This document shows, piece after piece, positions 17,450 through 27,605 of a stretch of 64,000 bases of DNA (positions are counted from its first letter, which is position 1; each line of letters opens with the position of its first letter). Both the position numbers and the translations under genes were made by a program. A model generated the notes under the pieces. That model saw nothing but the letters and a program-made list of their open reading frames with translations. It did no database searches and had not been told where the DNA came from. The stretch is from the NCBI RefSeq assembly GCF_003449015.1, contig NZ_QRGD01000001.1, positions 806,001 through 870,000 on the forward strand. The letters are read 5' to 3'. Source of the DNA: Aureibaculum luteum. Its GTDB lineage: Bacteria > Bacteroidota > Bacteroidia > Flavobacteriales > Flavobacteriaceae.

Positions 17450-17516
17450 AACAAGACCTCACAGGCTTTCTACTTTGCTAAAGCATCAGCAGATTAGTGA
17501 TACCGTTAGGTCTTAT
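17450..17516. repeat. Degenerate palindromic element between the lipoprotein gene and accD
   Basis: Arms AAGACCT (near 17452) and AGGTCTT (near 17508) are complementary and enclose about 50 bases that contain a GCTTT/AAAGC hairpin. The left end reads AGACCTCACAGG, resembling a GACCTCACAGG palindrome I recall as dispersed in Bacteroidota intergenic DNA. It could serve as accD's transcript end. Confidence 0.4.
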
Positions 17517-18415
17517 TTTTTAGTTTGTTTTTGAGCCTTTTCCTTAACTGCAGACTCTGTTCTAATCGGCAAATTCTGAATCAAATCAATATATAGATTA
17601 ATTTGTTTTTTTAAGTCTTTTCGCTCTATTATTTTGTCTAAAAAACCATGTTCTAGTACAAATTCTGAACGTTGAAAACCTTCAGGTAAATCTTTACCTG
17701 TAGTATCTTTTACAACACGTGGTCCAGCAAAAGCAACAAGTGCATTTGGCTCAGCAAAATTTACATCACCTAACATGGCATATGATGCCGTTGTGCCTCC
17801 TGTTGTTGGGTCTGTACATAATGAAATATATGGAACACCTACCTCAGCTAACTGAGCTAATTTTGCAGATGTTTTCACTAATTGCATTAAAGAATAAGAA
17901 GCTTCTTGCATTCTTGCTCCTCCTGATTTCGAAATTATTAATAACGGAATTTTATTTTTAATTGAATAGTCTATTGCTCTAGCTATTTTTTCACCCACAA
18001 CACTACCCATTGAACCTCCAATAAAAGAAAAATCCATGGCAGCAATGACCAATTCTTTACCAAAAGATTCACCAACTGCGGTTCTAATGGCATCTTTTAA
18101 TTTTGTTTTTTCCTCTGCTTCTTTTAATCGATCTGTATATTTTTTTGTATCCGTAAAAGTTAAAGGATCTTTAGATGTTATTTTAGCATTAAGCTCCGTA
18201 AATTTATTTTCATCAAACAAAATTTCAAAGTACTCATTACTTCCAATTCTCACATGGTAACCATCTTCTGGACTCACATAAAAATTCTCTTTCAACTCCT
18301 CAGTATCAACAATTTTACCACTAGGTGTTTTGTACCAAAGTCCTTTTGGTACATCTTTTTTATCTTCAGTAGCAGTTTGAATTCCTTTATCTTTTCTTTT
18401 AAACCAAGACGACAT
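17513..18415 (-). CDS. accD: Acetyl-CoA carboxylase carboxyltransferase subunit beta (zinc-ribbon cysteines lost)
   Basis: AccD with AccA transfers CO2 from carboxybiotin to acetyl-CoA, the first step of fatty-acid synthesis. The 300-residue carboxyltransferase core is intact: [25 protein letters not shown] near residue 165, and [13 protein letters not shown]. The N-terminal zinc ribbon, normally two CxxC pairs, keeps the flanking sequence (GLWYK...[15 protein letters not shown]...GYHVRIG), but Thr30, Ser32/Gly33, Ser48 and Asp51 stand where cysteines are expected, and one residue is deleted. Zinc binding there is therefore unlikely. The gene lies downstream of fbaA, with a terminator between them. 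Confidence 0.94.
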   Translation of the reverse strand: MSSWFKRKDKGIQTATEDKKDVPKGLWYKTPSGKIVDTEELKENFYVSPEDGYHVRIGSNEYFEILFDENKFTELNAKITSKDPLTFTDTKKYTDRLKEAEEKTKLKDAIRTAVGESFGKELVIAAMDFSFIGGSMGSVVGEKIARAIDYSIKNKIPLLIISKSGGARMQEASYSLMQLVKTSAKLAQLAEVGVPYISLCTDPTTGGTTASYAMLGDVNFAEPNALVAFAGPRVVKDTTGKDLPEGFQRSEFVLEHGFLDKIIERKDLKKQINLYIDLIQNLPIRTESAVKEKAQKQTKK

Positions 18416-18447
18416 ATTATATAAATTTATTAAGATGCAAGTTACTA

Positions 18448-18490
18448 AAAAATAAGAAAGCCCAACAAAAATTAAATTTTATTGGGCTTT
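18448..18490 (-). terminator. Intrinsic terminator after fbaA
   Basis: AAAGCCCAA (18457-18465) pairs with TTGGGCTTT (18482-18490), extended inward by an A/T stem after one mismatch. On the minus strand a T-rich tract follows. It lies just past the fbaA stop and before accD. Confidence 0.8.
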
Positions 18491-18507
18491 TTAGTTAAAA
18501 AGGTTTT

Positions 18508-19575
18508 TTACAATGTGTCAACATTGTTTAAATCTTCAAAGGCTTTTTTAAGTCTAGTCACAAAAGTGTCTTCACCTTTACGCAACCATACCCTTGGATC
18601 ATAATATTTTTTATTGGGAGATTCAGGACCGTCTGGGCTACCAATTTGAGCTTTCAAATAATCAGCTTTTTCAATCATATAATCACGAATACCTGACATA
18701 AATGCATATTGCATATCCGTATCAATATTCATTTTTATAACTCCATAACCAATTGCTTCTCTAATTTCTTCAACAGTAGAACCTGACCCTCCATGAAAAA
18801 CAAAATCAATATGATTATGCTCAACACCATATTTTTTGGTAACATATTCTTGTGAATTTCTTAGAATTTTTGGAGTTAACTTTACGTTACCTGGTTTATA
18901 AACACCATGAACATTACCAAATGCGGCAGCTATAGTAAATTTATCACTTATTTTTGAAAGTTCTTCATATGCATAAGCAACTTCTTCAGGTTGTGTATAT
19001 AGTTTTGATTCATCAACATCACTATTGTCAACACCATCTTCTTCACCACCTGTAATACCTAATTCAATTTCCAACGTCATTCCCATTTTACTCATACGAG
19101 TCAAATAGGTTTTACAAATCTCTATATTTTCCTCAATTGGCTCTTCTGAAAGGTCAATCATATGACTACTATACAAAGGCTTGCCTGTTTCTTTGAAATG
19201 TAGTTCACTAGCATCTAATAAACCATCAATCCAAGGTAACAATTTTTTTGCACAATGGTCAGTATGTAAAATTACCGGCACACCATAAGCTTCTGCCAAT
19301 ATATGAATATGCTTAGCTCCTGCAATAGCACCTAAAACAGCTGCTTTCTGATTTTCATTACTAAGTCCTTTTCCTGCATTAAATTGAGCACCTCCATTAG
19401 AAAACTGGATAATAACTGGAGCATTTAAATCTCTAGCTGTTTCTAGCACACCATTAATAGTGTCTGATCCAATTACGTTAACCGCTGGTAATGCAAATCC
19501 TTTTTCCTTTGCATATTTGAAAATCTCTTGTACTTGGTCGCCTGTAGCAACACCTGGTTTTATATTGTGAGCCAT
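18508..19575 (-). CDS. fbaA: Class II fructose-bisphosphate aldolase
   Basis: This zinc aldolase splits fructose 1,6-bisphosphate in glycolysis and makes it in gluconeogenesis. The 355-residue length fits the class IIA (E. coli FbaA) type. The catalytic aspartate and zinc histidine are in HTDHCAKK near residue 108, the phosphate-binding region is in FHGGSGS near 265, and NIDTDMQYAF follows. The start MAHNIKPGV is typical for the family. It is probably monocistronic, because a terminator lies before accD. Confidence 0.96.
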   Translation of the reverse strand: MAHNIKPGVATGDQVQEIFKYAKEKGFALPAVNVIGSDTINGVLETARDLNAPVIIQFSNGGAQFNAGKGLSNENQKAAVLGAIAGAKHIHILAEAYGVPVILHTDHCAKKLLPWIDGLLDASELHFKETGKPLYSSHMIDLSEEPIEENIEICKTYLTRMSKMGMTLEIELGITGGEEDGVDNSDVDESKLYTQPEEVAYAYEELSKISDKFTIAAAFGNVHGVYKPGNVKLTPKILRNSQEYVTKKYGVEHNHIDFVFHGGSGSTVEEIREAIGYGVIKMNIDTDMQYAFMSGIRDYMIEKADYLKAQIGSPDGPESPNKKYYDPRVWLRKGEDTFVTRLKKAFEDLNNVDTL

Positions 19576-19722
19576 AATTTATTGATTATAATTGAAATGT
19601 AAATTTACAAAAATTAAATAGGATGAACACAGGTGTATCTGTAAAAATACGAAAACGTTGTATTTTATATAATTTGTTATTTTACTTCGTAAAAGCACCT
19701 GAGACGAACTGAGTTTTCTGTT

Positions 19723-22272
19723 TTAAAATGGGTAATTAATACCAATATTATATACAGCATTACCAAAGTTGTAATTCTTGAACCATTTATTAGAAGAGCC
19801 AAGATAAGGTTCATAGGTTTTAAACCCGGCATCTAAACGAAACACTAAAAAACTAAAATCGTATCTAATACCAAACCCAGAACCTACCGCAATATCTTTT
19901 AGAGACGAAAGTCCATTAAACTTGGCTTTACTATCAGTTATGGATGAGTTGGTTATATCCCAAATATTACCAGCATCAATAAAAAGTGCACTATAAATAT
20001 TGTTTACAACCTGAAAACGATATTCTAAATTTGAGGTAAGTTTTAAACTTCCCACATTAAATTCTAACCCATTGGTTTCTGAACCTGGCCCTAATTTAAA
20101 AGTATTCCATGCTCTAATATCATTAGAACCACCCGCTCTATAGCTTCTACTAAATGGTATGGATTCAGAACTACCCATAGGAAAAGCAGCCCCTATAAAT
20201 GTTCTATGAACTAACGATGCCTTTGAATTAATACCCCAATATTTTTTATATTCAACTTCGGTTTTTATATACTGTGCTACCTCTAAACCAAAAAGTTCTT
20301 TTTTATTACTAGTAGAAGATTTATTTACAAACATTGATGTAATATTACCTGATGATACTAACTTAGCAGTGAAACCTGAAAAACTATTATCAGTAAAACC
20401 ATCCCTATTGCTATAATTATAAGTGTATGACATAACTGGAACCAGTACATCTTCAGTTAAAATACTTCTTCGTTCTTCTACATCTTCTGCATTTTCATAT
20501 TCGGTAGGGTTTGAAACGGAAAATCCTTCATCAGCATCAAGTATATATTCCAAATAATTTGAAGAGTTTAAATCGCCATCATCATCATATAAATTTTCTC
20601 CACCAACAGTTATATAGGTTTCATCAGGAACTATCACTTCTGCAATATTATCTAACTTATAAGCTTCAGACTTATAAATAGTAAAATATTTATCAGTTCT
20701 CAAATTTTTAATATACTGCATGTTTAGCAGTTCAAACTTATGGTCAGTAGTTTTAGAACTTTTCCAAGTATAATTTAAACCCCCAGTAATGTTTTGCCTA
20801 TCTAAACCTATATTTCGTTGAAGAGCAATACTTAATTCAACATTGGTTTTAGGTGTCATTCTTTTTGGAATGATACCTTTAGTATTTATTGGGAATAGTA
20901 TTCTTGGAAATTTTAAAGTTGCACTTGAACCAATTTCCCATGCATTAAAAAAACGATCACTATCTGCAATTTCAGCTGCTACATTTAAAAAAGAGCCTTG
21001 AAATGACACTTCTAATACTTCAGCTCCTCTAAATACATTTCTGTTTGACCAAGATACTTTACCCAATATACCAAATGGCTTAATGTTAGAGGTAATATAC
21101 TCATTATCAATTCCAAAAGAGAATTTTTTTAGTGGTGTTAAATATATATTTGAAGTAAGTGAACCGTCTTCGTTTTCTTCATATTTAATATCTAATGAAG
21201 GTTTAAAATTCTGTAAATCTCTTAAATAGGCTCTAGTTAATTGCTGTTCTGTATCTCTATATATACTATCTTTTTGAATAATAATAGCATTTGCCAAATA
21301 TTTAGGGTTGTACGCTAATTTATTGGTTGACTTAAAATTATACCCCTTATAAGATACAGAATCTTGAATCGGTTTGTTTTTATCAACAAAAGAAAAATCA
21401 GTATAAACATTTACCGTACTTACTTTTCTAATCTTAAAAGGCTCTGTATAAACACTATCATTTTTTTCAATGACCCTGTCATTTATCTCTAAGGTCACAC
21501 TCGTTCTGTAAGGCGATAAACCCAACGTATCTATCCAATACTCCATGTTGTTTTTTCCAAAATAATAAACACCAGAATTTCTAAATATTTCAATTAGACG
21601 GTCTTCCTCATTTTCAAACTTGGTATAATCTATCTGATCTCCAACCTTAACCAAAGACTTGCCTCTATACAGTTTATATAGCGAATCAAGAACGGGTGAG
21701 CTAATATCAGTTGCTATACTATCAATAAAATAAGGGTTATTTTTAGTAACCAAATAATCAACAGTAATTTTTTTATTGTCTTTTTTTATTTGTTTAAAAC
21801 TGGCTTCAGCATCAAAATAGCCCTTACTTTGATAATACTTAGTCAAAGAACTTACCGATTTTCTAATTTTTGTGCTGTCAGAAATTACAGGAGCATTGCC
21901 ATTTTTCAAAAACCAAGCATTTATTCCATTATAGGCATTTTCCATTGCCTTTACTTGTTTTTGAGAAAAGACATTGACTAATTTTCGTTCTTTATTTGGG
22001 TTTTTATCTAACCACTCTTGAAACTTTATTTCATAATTTGGTTTTGCAAAATTATAAATATGCAGAGAAATAGGAATTCCGAGTATCTTTGTATTAGGAG
22101 TTTGTCTAAGGTAACTAATAACATCAGGGTTGCCAATTTTTTTATCATCTACCACAATAGTGTTTTTTGATAGCAGATATTTATCCTGAGGAACCCTTTT
22201 GGTTGCAGTACAAGAAATAATTACAACAGTTAATATTATAAATACTATTATTTTAGCAAAATAGTTATACAA
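19723..22272 (-). CDS. tamL: TamL-type Omp85 lipoprotein (BamA/TamA superfamily)
   Basis: The 849-residue protein begins with a signal peptide and lipobox (VVIISC, Cys near 21) and then POTRA-like repeats, and it ends with a 16-strand-type barrel. The Omp85 L6 motif region is visible in RAGGSNDIRAWNTFKLGPG, and the last residues form a strand ending in INYPF. Lipid-anchored TamA homologues (TamL) are a Bacteroidota feature and act in outer-membrane protein or envelope assembly. It is divergent from the rRNA methyltransferase gene, with about 57 bases between them. Confidence 0.88.
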   Translation of the reverse strand: MYNYFAKIIVFIILTVVIISCTATKRVPQDKYLLSKNTIVVDDKKIGNPDVISYLRQTPNTKILGIPISLHIYNFAKPNYEIKFQEWLDKNPNKERKLVNVFSQKQVKAMENAYNGINAWFLKNGNAPVISDSTKIRKSVSSLTKYYQSKGYFDAEASFKQIKKDNKKITVDYLVTKNNPYFIDSIATDISSPVLDSLYKLYRGKSLVKVGDQIDYTKFENEEDRLIEIFRNSGVYYFGKNNMEYWIDTLGLSPYRTSVTLEINDRVIEKNDSVYTEPFKIRKVSTVNVYTDFSFVDKNKPIQDSVSYKGYNFKSTNKLAYNPKYLANAIIIQKDSIYRDTEQQLTRAYLRDLQNFKPSLDIKYEENEDGSLTSNIYLTPLKKFSFGIDNEYITSNIKPFGILGKVSWSNRNVFRGAEVLEVSFQGSFLNVAAEIADSDRFFNAWEIGSSATLKFPRILFPINTKGIIPKRMTPKTNVELSIALQRNIGLDRQNITGGLNYTWKSSKTTDHKFELLNMQYIKNLRTDKYFTIYKSEAYKLDNIAEVIVPDETYITVGGENLYDDDGDLNSSNYLEYILDADEGFSVSNPTEYENAEDVEERRSILTEDVLVPVMSYTYNYSNRDGFTDNSFSGFTAKLVSSGNITSMFVNKSSTSNKKELFGLEVAQYIKTEVEYKKYWGINSKASLVHRTFIGAAFPMGSSESIPFSRSYRAGGSNDIRAWNTFKLGPGSETNGLEFNVGSLKLTSNLEYRFQVVNNIYSALFIDAGNIWDITNSSITDSKAKFNGLSSLKDIAVGSGFGIRYDFSFLVFRLDAGFKTYEPYLGSSNKWFKNYNFGNAVYNIGINYPF

Positions 22273-22329
22273 CGCAATTTTCGATTTAAAGGGAATATTT
22301 ATTAAAACACCAAAAATACTACTATTTAG

Positions 22330-23052
22330 ATGTTAAGCAAAAATGAACATAAATTAATAACGAGTTTACAACAAAAAAAGTACCGAATTCAACATCAATT
22401 GTTTGTTGCTGAGGGCGTAAAGGTTGTAAACGAATTTTTAAACTCTAATCTTCAACTCCATAAGTTATTTTGTACTGAGGATTATTCCCATTCCATATCA
22501 AAATATGAGCCAGAAATAATTACAGACAAAGAATTATTGAAATTAAGTAAATTATCTACACCAAATAAGGTTATTGCTATATTTAAAATTCCTGTAGCTA
22601 ATGCCATAAAGACAGAAGGATTAACTGTTGCTTTAGATGCTATTAACGATCCGGGAAATTTAGGAACCATTATCCGCTTGTGCGACTGGTTTGGTGTATC
22701 TCAACTAATATGTTCTTCAGACACGGTTGATTGTTACAATAGCAAAGTGGTACAGGCGACCATGGGATCATTAACCAGACTGTCAATTATTTACACTGAT
22801 TTAAACACATATTTAAAAAATGCCAGTAGCCCCATTTATGGTGCCGTAATGGATGGCAAAAATGTATACAATACTGATTTAGAAAAAAATGGAATTTTAG
22901 TAATGGGTAATGAATCGCAAGGAATTTCAACGGAAATTGAACATTTATTGAGTCAAAAAATAACAATTCCAAAGTTTAGTAAAAACAATACTCCTGAAAG
23001 TTTAAATGTAGCAACCGCAACTGCTATTTTATTGAATGAGTTTAGAAGATAA
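22330..23052 (+). CDS. SpoU/TrmH-family RNA 2'-O-methyltransferase
   Basis: The 240-residue protein has an N-terminal substrate-binding domain (residues 1-90) and the SPOUT knot. Motif 1 is DAINDPGNLGTIIRLCDWFG, motif 2 is VMGNESQGIS, and motif 3 is IPKFSKNNTPESLNVATA. These methylate ribose 2'-OH in rRNA or tRNA; the exact target (for example 23S G2251 as in RlmB) cannot be told from the motifs. It faces tamL and converges with porT, whose stop lies 5 bases from its own. Confidence 0.92.
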   Translation: MLSKNEHKLITSLQQKKYRIQHQLFVAEGVKVVNEFLNSNLQLHKLFCTEDYSHSISKYEPEIITDKELLKLSKLSTPNKVIAIFKIPVANAIKTEGLTVALDAINDPGNLGTIIRLCDWFGVSQLICSSDTVDCYNSKVVQATMGSLTRLSIIYTDLNTYLKNASSPIYGAVMDGKNVYNTDLEKNGILVMGNESQGISTEIEHLLSQKITIPKFSKNNTPESLNVATATAILLNEFRR

Positions 23053-23057
23053 AGTAA

Positions 23058-23756
23058 CTATTCAAAAGTTAGGTTTAAGAAAACCCCTCTTGTTCCATAA
23101 TAGTCTATGGGTAAAGTCCATGGGCTACTTGGATTGTTATCTCGAACTAATTCATTATTCATTGCAAAAATGCCCCTAATAGATGGTGAAAACTTAAAGT
23201 GTGGTAAATAGAAATCTACTCCTAAACCAACCTCGTACATAAAGTTATTGGATTTCATTCTAAACTCACCTTCAAAATTATCATCTGAATTTTTCTGATT
23301 ACTAGAAAAATTATAATCATAAGACACGCCCCCAATTACAAAAGCACGCATATTATCTAAACGATCTGTTCTAAATTGAAGTAATAAAGGAATTCTAAAA
23401 TAAGTAGCTGGCACTTCTCTCACCCTATCTTTTTCTGTATCTGGAATGGTTGGGTTAGAAAACGTCAACACTTTAGAGTTACTAGACAAACCAGGCTCAA
23501 GTCTTATATTTAGGTTATCACTAATATTATAACCTAAAACCAGACCAATATTAAAACCATACTTTTCTTCAACATCTACAAACGAGTTTGCTAGCTCATA
23601 ACTAACCTTAAAGCCTTTTTTATTGATTCCTAAATAATATCCGTAATGGATTTTTTTCTTATCCTTATTAGGAAGGTTTATTACTTTATCTTTTTGAGCA
23701 AATGAATTGCCAATAAAAATTAGTACACTAACTATACATAAAAATGATCTATTCAT
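23058..23756 (-). CDS. porT: PorT/SprT-like outer-membrane protein of type IX secretion
   Basis: The 232-residue protein has a signal peptide (cleavage after SFAQ, residue 20) and a predicted eight-stranded barrel of the OMP_b-brl_2 type, ending in a final aromatic strand LNLTFE. PorT (SprT) is needed for type IX secretion in Porphyromonas and Flavobacterium. The position directly after ubiE is, as I recall, usual for porT in this group and strengthens the call. Two predicted T9SS cargo proteins are encoded elsewhere in the window. A general porin-family protein is the alternative. Confidence 0.8.
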   Translation of the reverse strand: MNRSFLCIVSVLIFIGNSFAQKDKVINLPNKDKKKIHYGYYLGINKKGFKVSYELANSFVDVEEKYGFNIGLVLGYNISDNLNIRLEPGLSSNSKVLTFSNPTIPDTEKDRVREVPATYFRIPLLLQFRTDRLDNMRAFVIGGVSYDYNFSSNQKNSDDNFEGEFRMKSNNFMYEVGLGVDFYLPHFKFSPSIRGIFAMNNELVRDNNPSSPWTLPIDYYGTRGVFLNLTFE

Positions 23757-23840
23757 TCTTTTAATATTTTCATTTTGAAGAATGTGTTATCACACAAACT
23801 TCACATTTACAATATATTACAACAAAACGCTGCTTCCAAT

Positions 23841-24569
23841 TTATTTCGTTGCGGTATAAATGGAGGCAGATCCAAAAGTTAGGGGTTTGTTAGTTGCATT
23901 ATTAAACCCATTTTTCTCTAAAATATTGTTGAACTTTTTGCCATAAGGAAAAACTGCAGCAGATTCTGGCAAATATGTATATGCTCTTTTATCCTTAGAC
24001 CCTAATTTACCTATGGTTGGGATAATATATTTCGAATAAAAATTAAATAGCTGTTTTACAGGAAATTTTTCAGGTTGTGAAGTTTCTAATACCACAAAAA
24101 TTCCGTCAGGTTTTAAAACGCGATGAATTTCTTGCAAACCTTTATCTAAATTTTCAAAATTTCGAACGCCAAAACCAACTGTAATAGCATCAAAACTATT
24201 ATCATCAAAAGGTAAATTTTCAGAATCACCGATAATCATTTCAATTAATCCGTCAAGGTTTTTCTCTTTAACTTTTTTGATACCAACATCTAACATACCT
24301 TTTGAAATATCTAAACCGATAATCTTCTCTGGCTTTAATTTTGACAACATTATAGCAAAATCACCAGTTCCGGTAGCAATATCAAGTATGGTTTTTGGAT
24401 TTTTCTCACCTACAATTTGCACTACTCTTTTACGCCATTTTATATCAATACCAAATGTCATAATTCTGTTTATGAAGTCGTAATTACCAGAAACATTGTC
24501 AAACATTTCTGCAACTTGTTCTTTTTTACTTAATTCAGAATCTTTATATGGCGTAACTCTATTAGTCAT
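23841..24569 (-). CDS. ubiE: Demethylmenaquinone methyltransferase
   Basis: This enzyme makes menaquinone by C-methylating demethylmenaquinone with S-adenosylmethionine. The SAM site is [13 protein letters not shown] near residue 62; [20 protein letters not shown] and RVLKPDG follow, all typical of UbiE/MenG. I chose ATG 24569 (242 residues, [10 protein letters not shown]) over 24632, because a TATCTTTG promoter box lies at 24616-24623 between the two. An AGGAGG-like ribosome-binding site, uncommon in this phylum, precedes the chosen start. Flavobacteria use menaquinone for respiration, as does the SDH encoded here. Confidence 0.94.
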   Translation of the reverse strand: MTNRVTPYKDSELSKKEQVAEMFDNVSGNYDFINRIMTFGIDIKWRKRVVQIVGEKNPKTILDIATGTGDFAIMLSKLKPEKIIGLDISKGMLDVGIKKVKEKNLDGLIEMIIGDSENLPFDDNSFDAITVGFGVRNFENLDKGLQEIHRVLKPDGIFVVLETSQPEKFPVKQLFNFYSKYIIPTIGKLGSKDKRAYTYLPESAAVFPYGKKFNNILEKNGFNNATNKPLTFGSASIYTATK

Positions 24570-24615
24570 ATTGTAATTTTTGCCCTCCTTTGTTAAACTT
24601 TGGAGTATGAAGGTG

Positions 24616-24623
24616 CAAAGATA
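24616..24623 (-). promoter_or_regulatory. Predicted -7 box of ubiE
   Basis: This reads TATCTTTG on the minus strand. It leaves a leader of about 40 bases before the ATG at 24569 and excludes the longer reading frame start at 24632. Confidence 0.45.
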
Positions 24624-24706
24624 ATGATTCAAGGCAAACTAACGAACTAATTAATTTTATAAAAACACTTAATAACTCGCTTTAAATAATATAATTAGCT
24701 AAACAC

Positions 24707-24738
24707 TTGACAAAGGGTATGCGGATATTGTATATTTG
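24707..24738 (+). promoter_or_regulatory. Promoter of queA
   Basis: TTG (24707-24709), a 21-base spacer and TATATTTG (24731-24738) fit the Bacteroidota consensus, about 41 bases before the queA ATG. Confidence 0.65.
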
Positions 24739-24779
24739 CATTCGTTTTTTTTAACACATTAAAAACCCTCGTATAACAT

Positions 24780-25829
24780 ATGAAATTATCACATTTTAAA
24801 TTTGAACTTCCAGAAGAGTTATTAGCTAGCTATCCTTCAGAGCAAAGAGATGAAGCAAGACTAATGGTCTTAGATAGAAAAACACAAACAATTGAGCATA
24901 AATCATTTAAAGACCTTATAAATTATTTTGATGAAGGTGATGTTATGGTTTTCAATAACACAAAGGTTTTTCCGGCAAGATTGTATGGTAACAAAGAAAA
25001 AACTGGAGCTAGAATTGAAGTATTTTTATTACGAGAATTAAATGCAGAAAGTAGATTGTGGGATGTTTTAGTTGATCCTGCAAGAAAAATAAGAATAGGA
25101 AACAAATTGTTTTTTGGAGACAATGACGATTTAGTGGCTGAGGTTATTGACAATACTACTTCTAGAGGAAGAACATTACGTTTCTTATTTGATGGATCTT
25201 ATGAAGCGTTTAGAAAAAAACTACAAGAATTAGGAGAAACTCCATTACCAAAATATATTGAAAGAGATGTTGAGCCTTTGGATGATGAGAGATATCAAAC
25301 AATATATGCGAAACATGAAGGGGCTGTTGCTGCACCAACTGCAGGTCTTCACTTTTCTAGACATCTTTTAAAAAGACTTGAAATTAAAGGTATAGACTTA
25401 GCTGAAGTTACATTACATGTTGGTTTAGGTACTTTTAACCCCGTTGAAGTAGAAGATTTATCAAAACATAAAATGGATTCTGAGGAAATTGATATTCCTG
25501 AAAATACAGCGAAAATGATTAATAATGCCATTGACACTAAAAAAAGAGTGGTAGCTATTGGCACAACAGTTATGAGAACTTTAGAAAGTTCTGTTTCTGC
25601 TGACCATCATTTAAAATCATATAACGGATGGACTAATAAGTTTATTTTCCCTCCTTACGAGTTTAGTATTGCAGATGCAATGGTTACTAATTTTCATACC
25701 CCAAAGTCTACTTTAATGATGATGGCAGCAGCTTTTGCTGGACATGATTTTCTAAAAGAAGCCTACGCATTAGCTATTAAAGAAAAATATAATTTTTATT
25801 CTTATGGTGATGCCATGTTAATAATATAA
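24780..25829 (+). CDS. queA: S-adenosylmethionine:tRNA ribosyltransferase-isomerase
   Basis: QueA transfers and rearranges the ribosyl part of SAM onto preQ1 in tRNA to form epoxyqueuosine. The 349-residue protein has the family motifs: [22 protein letters not shown] at the start (in part), [24 protein letters not shown] near residue 185, [11 protein letters not shown], and [19 protein letters not shown] near the end. Length is normal. It has its own promoter and a strong terminator. Confidence 0.97.
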   Translation: MKLSHFKFELPEELLASYPSEQRDEARLMVLDRKTQTIEHKSFKDLINYFDEGDVMVFNNTKVFPARLYGNKEKTGARIEVFLLRELNAESRLWDVLVDPARKIRIGNKLFFGDNDDLVAEVIDNTTSRGRTLRFLFDGSYEAFRKKLQELGETPLPKYIERDVEPLDDERYQTIYAKHEGAVAAPTAGLHFSRHLLKRLEIKGIDLAEVTLHVGLGTFNPVEVEDLSKHKMDSEEIDIPENTAKMINNAIDTKKRVVAIGTTVMRTLESSVSADHHLKSYNGWTNKFIFPPYEFSIADAMVTNFHTPKSTLMMMAAAFAGHDFLKEAYALAIKEKYNFYSYGDAMLII

Positions 25830-25853
25830 TTAGATTATTACACATTAAACAGC

Positions 25854-25889
25854 AAAGCCTTATATTAGAATAATATGAGGCTTTTTTTT
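25854..25889 (+). terminator. Intrinsic terminator after queA
   Basis: AAAGCCT (25854-25860) pairs with AGGCTTT (25878-25884), continued inward by a six-pair A/T stem with a GAA loop; a run of T follows. It covers the ATG at 25875, which is therefore not a true start for the next gene. Confidence 0.88.
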
Positions 25890-25913
25890 ATACCTTTACG
25901 GAAATTGTTATAT

Positions 25914-27605
25914 ATGCAAAAAGTTCTACTTTCACTATTATTATGTATATCAGCACTTGTATCAGCACAGGTTACCAATGAAGGCGAACCTGTTAGCTGG
26001 AGTTTGACGAATACAAAAACAGCTTCTAAATCGATAATGCTACCAAAATTAGATCTAAATCAACTTAGAACTGAAGACCTTAAGAGCGATAAAATAAAAA
26101 CAAAACCATACAGAATCGGCGTTTCTAATGAAGTTAATTATGGATTAAAAAGTGGGGGTATTTGGACAGATTTACCGAACGGAGACCGTATTTGGCAAAT
26201 TTCATTTGCTTCACCTGAAGCATTGCATTTAAGTGTTAATTTTAATAGTTTTTATTTACCAGAAGGCAGTACTATTTATTTATATAACAAAGAGAGGTCA
26301 GACCTAATTGGTGCCATAACTTCTAGTGCAAATAATAATAAAAATGAACTGGGTACTTGGTTTGTAAAAGGAGATCATATATTCGTAGAATATTACGAAC
26401 CTGAAGAAGTAAAAGGGCAAGGCAAATTAAATATTGGCTCAGTAATACATGGTTATAGGTTGGCTGACGAGGTTCAAACTGGTTATGAAAATAAATCAAT
26501 CTTAAAAATTAACAGTTCTGGAGACTGTAATCTTGACGTTAATTGTACTATTGGATCAGATTTTGAAGCTTATAAAGACGAATTAAAAAAATCAGTTGCG
26601 TTTTTAAATATGGGCGATGGCTATATTTGCTCAGGTAGTTTAATAAACAATGCGGCTTTAGATAAAAAACCTTACTTTTTGTCGGCGGAACATTGTTTAG
26701 AAAGAGAGACTGATGAGACCGCAGCAAATCCTGCACTATTTTCAATGCGTTTTAATTGGATAAGCCCTAATCCTGTTTGTGCAGCTATTACCAATAGCAC
26801 AGAAACTACAGATGAGTTCACTATGATGGGCTCAACATTACGTGCACAATATGCTGATTCTGACATGCTTTTATTAGAATTAAATAATCCTATTCCAACA
26901 GATTGGGATGTTACTTTTGCAGGATGGGATAGAACCGACATTAATCCTACTTTTGAAGTTGGCATTCATCATCCTGAAGGTGATATTATGAAAATATCTA
27001 GAGATGATACCGGTGCTGTAAAAGCAACTTCTGATGGTAAAGATCTATGGTTAATTGGTGGCTTAAATGATGGGATTGGTTCTGGCGATGGCTGGGAGCT
27101 AGGGGTAACCGAAGGTGGCTCGTCGGGTTCTCCACTATTTAATCAAAACGGACATATTATCGGACAATTATATGGCGGTAATGCAGTTTGCACGGGTACT
27201 TCCGATAACGATGATTTTGATTTATATGGACGCTTAGCTATTTCATGGAATGGCGGTTCTACGGCAGCAACACGATTAAAAGATTGGCTAGACCCTCAAT
27301 CAAATAATGCAACTACCCTAAACAGTTTTTCAAATACATTAGCAGTAATAGATGATGATTTTAGTAATAATATTACATTATACCCAAATCCGTCAAGCGG
27401 AATTTTCAAAGTAAAGATTCACGAATTAACAGGTAACCTAACTTATGAAGTTTATAATTTATTAGGTCAAACTTTGGTTATGAATACACCTATTACAAAT
27501 AATACTATAAACTTGAATAACTTTTCTAATAATATCTATTTTATCAGAATAACAGAAACAGAAACCAATAATACCTTAGTTAAAAAGGTTGTTTTAAGTA
27601 AATAA
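25914..27605 (+). CDS. Secreted trypsin-like serine protease with T9SS C-terminal sorting domain
   Basis: The 563-residue protein has a signal peptide (cleaved after VSAQ) and a propeptide-like domain of about 180 residues. A serine-protease domain follows with the triad His in SAEHC, Asp in DSDMLLLEL and Ser in EGGSSGSP. It resembles the lysyl-endopeptidase (Achromobacter protease) branch of the chymotrypsin fold, though the cleavage specificity is inference. The last 75 residues (LYPNPSSGIFKV to LVKKVVLSK) are a type A T9SS sorting signal, so it is exported through the PorT-dependent system. The longer frame from 25875 lies inside the queA terminator. Confidence 0.88.
   Translation: MQKVLLSLLLCISALVSAQVTNEGEPVSWSLTNTKTASKSIMLPKLDLNQLRTEDLKSDKIKTKPYRIGVSNEVNYGLKSGGIWTDLPNGDRIWQISFASPEALHLSVNFNSFYLPEGSTIYLYNKERSDLIGAITSSANNNKNELGTWFVKGDHIFVEYYEPEEVKGQGKLNIGSVIHGYRLADEVQTGYENKSILKINSSGDCNLDVNCTIGSDFEAYKDELKKSVAFLNMGDGYICSGSLINNAALDKKPYFLSAEHCLERETDETAANPALFSMRFNWISPNPVCAAITNSTETTDEFTMMGSTLRAQYADSDMLLLELNNPIPTDWDVTFAGWDRTDINPTFEVGIHHPEGDIMKISRDDTGAVKATSDGKDLWLIGGLNDGIGSGDGWELGVTEGGSSGSPLFNQNGHIIGQLYGGNAVCTGTSDNDDFDLYGRLAISWNGGSTAATRLKDWLDPQSNNATTLNSFSNTLAVIDDDFSNNITLYPNPSSGIFKVKIHELTGNLTYEVYNLLGQTLVMNTPITNNTINLNNFSNNIYFIRITETETNNTLVKKVVLSK

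Noticed and set aside
25875-25913. ATG at 25875 as start of the serine protease
   Set aside because: It is inside the queA terminator and would place extra residues before a normal signal peptide.
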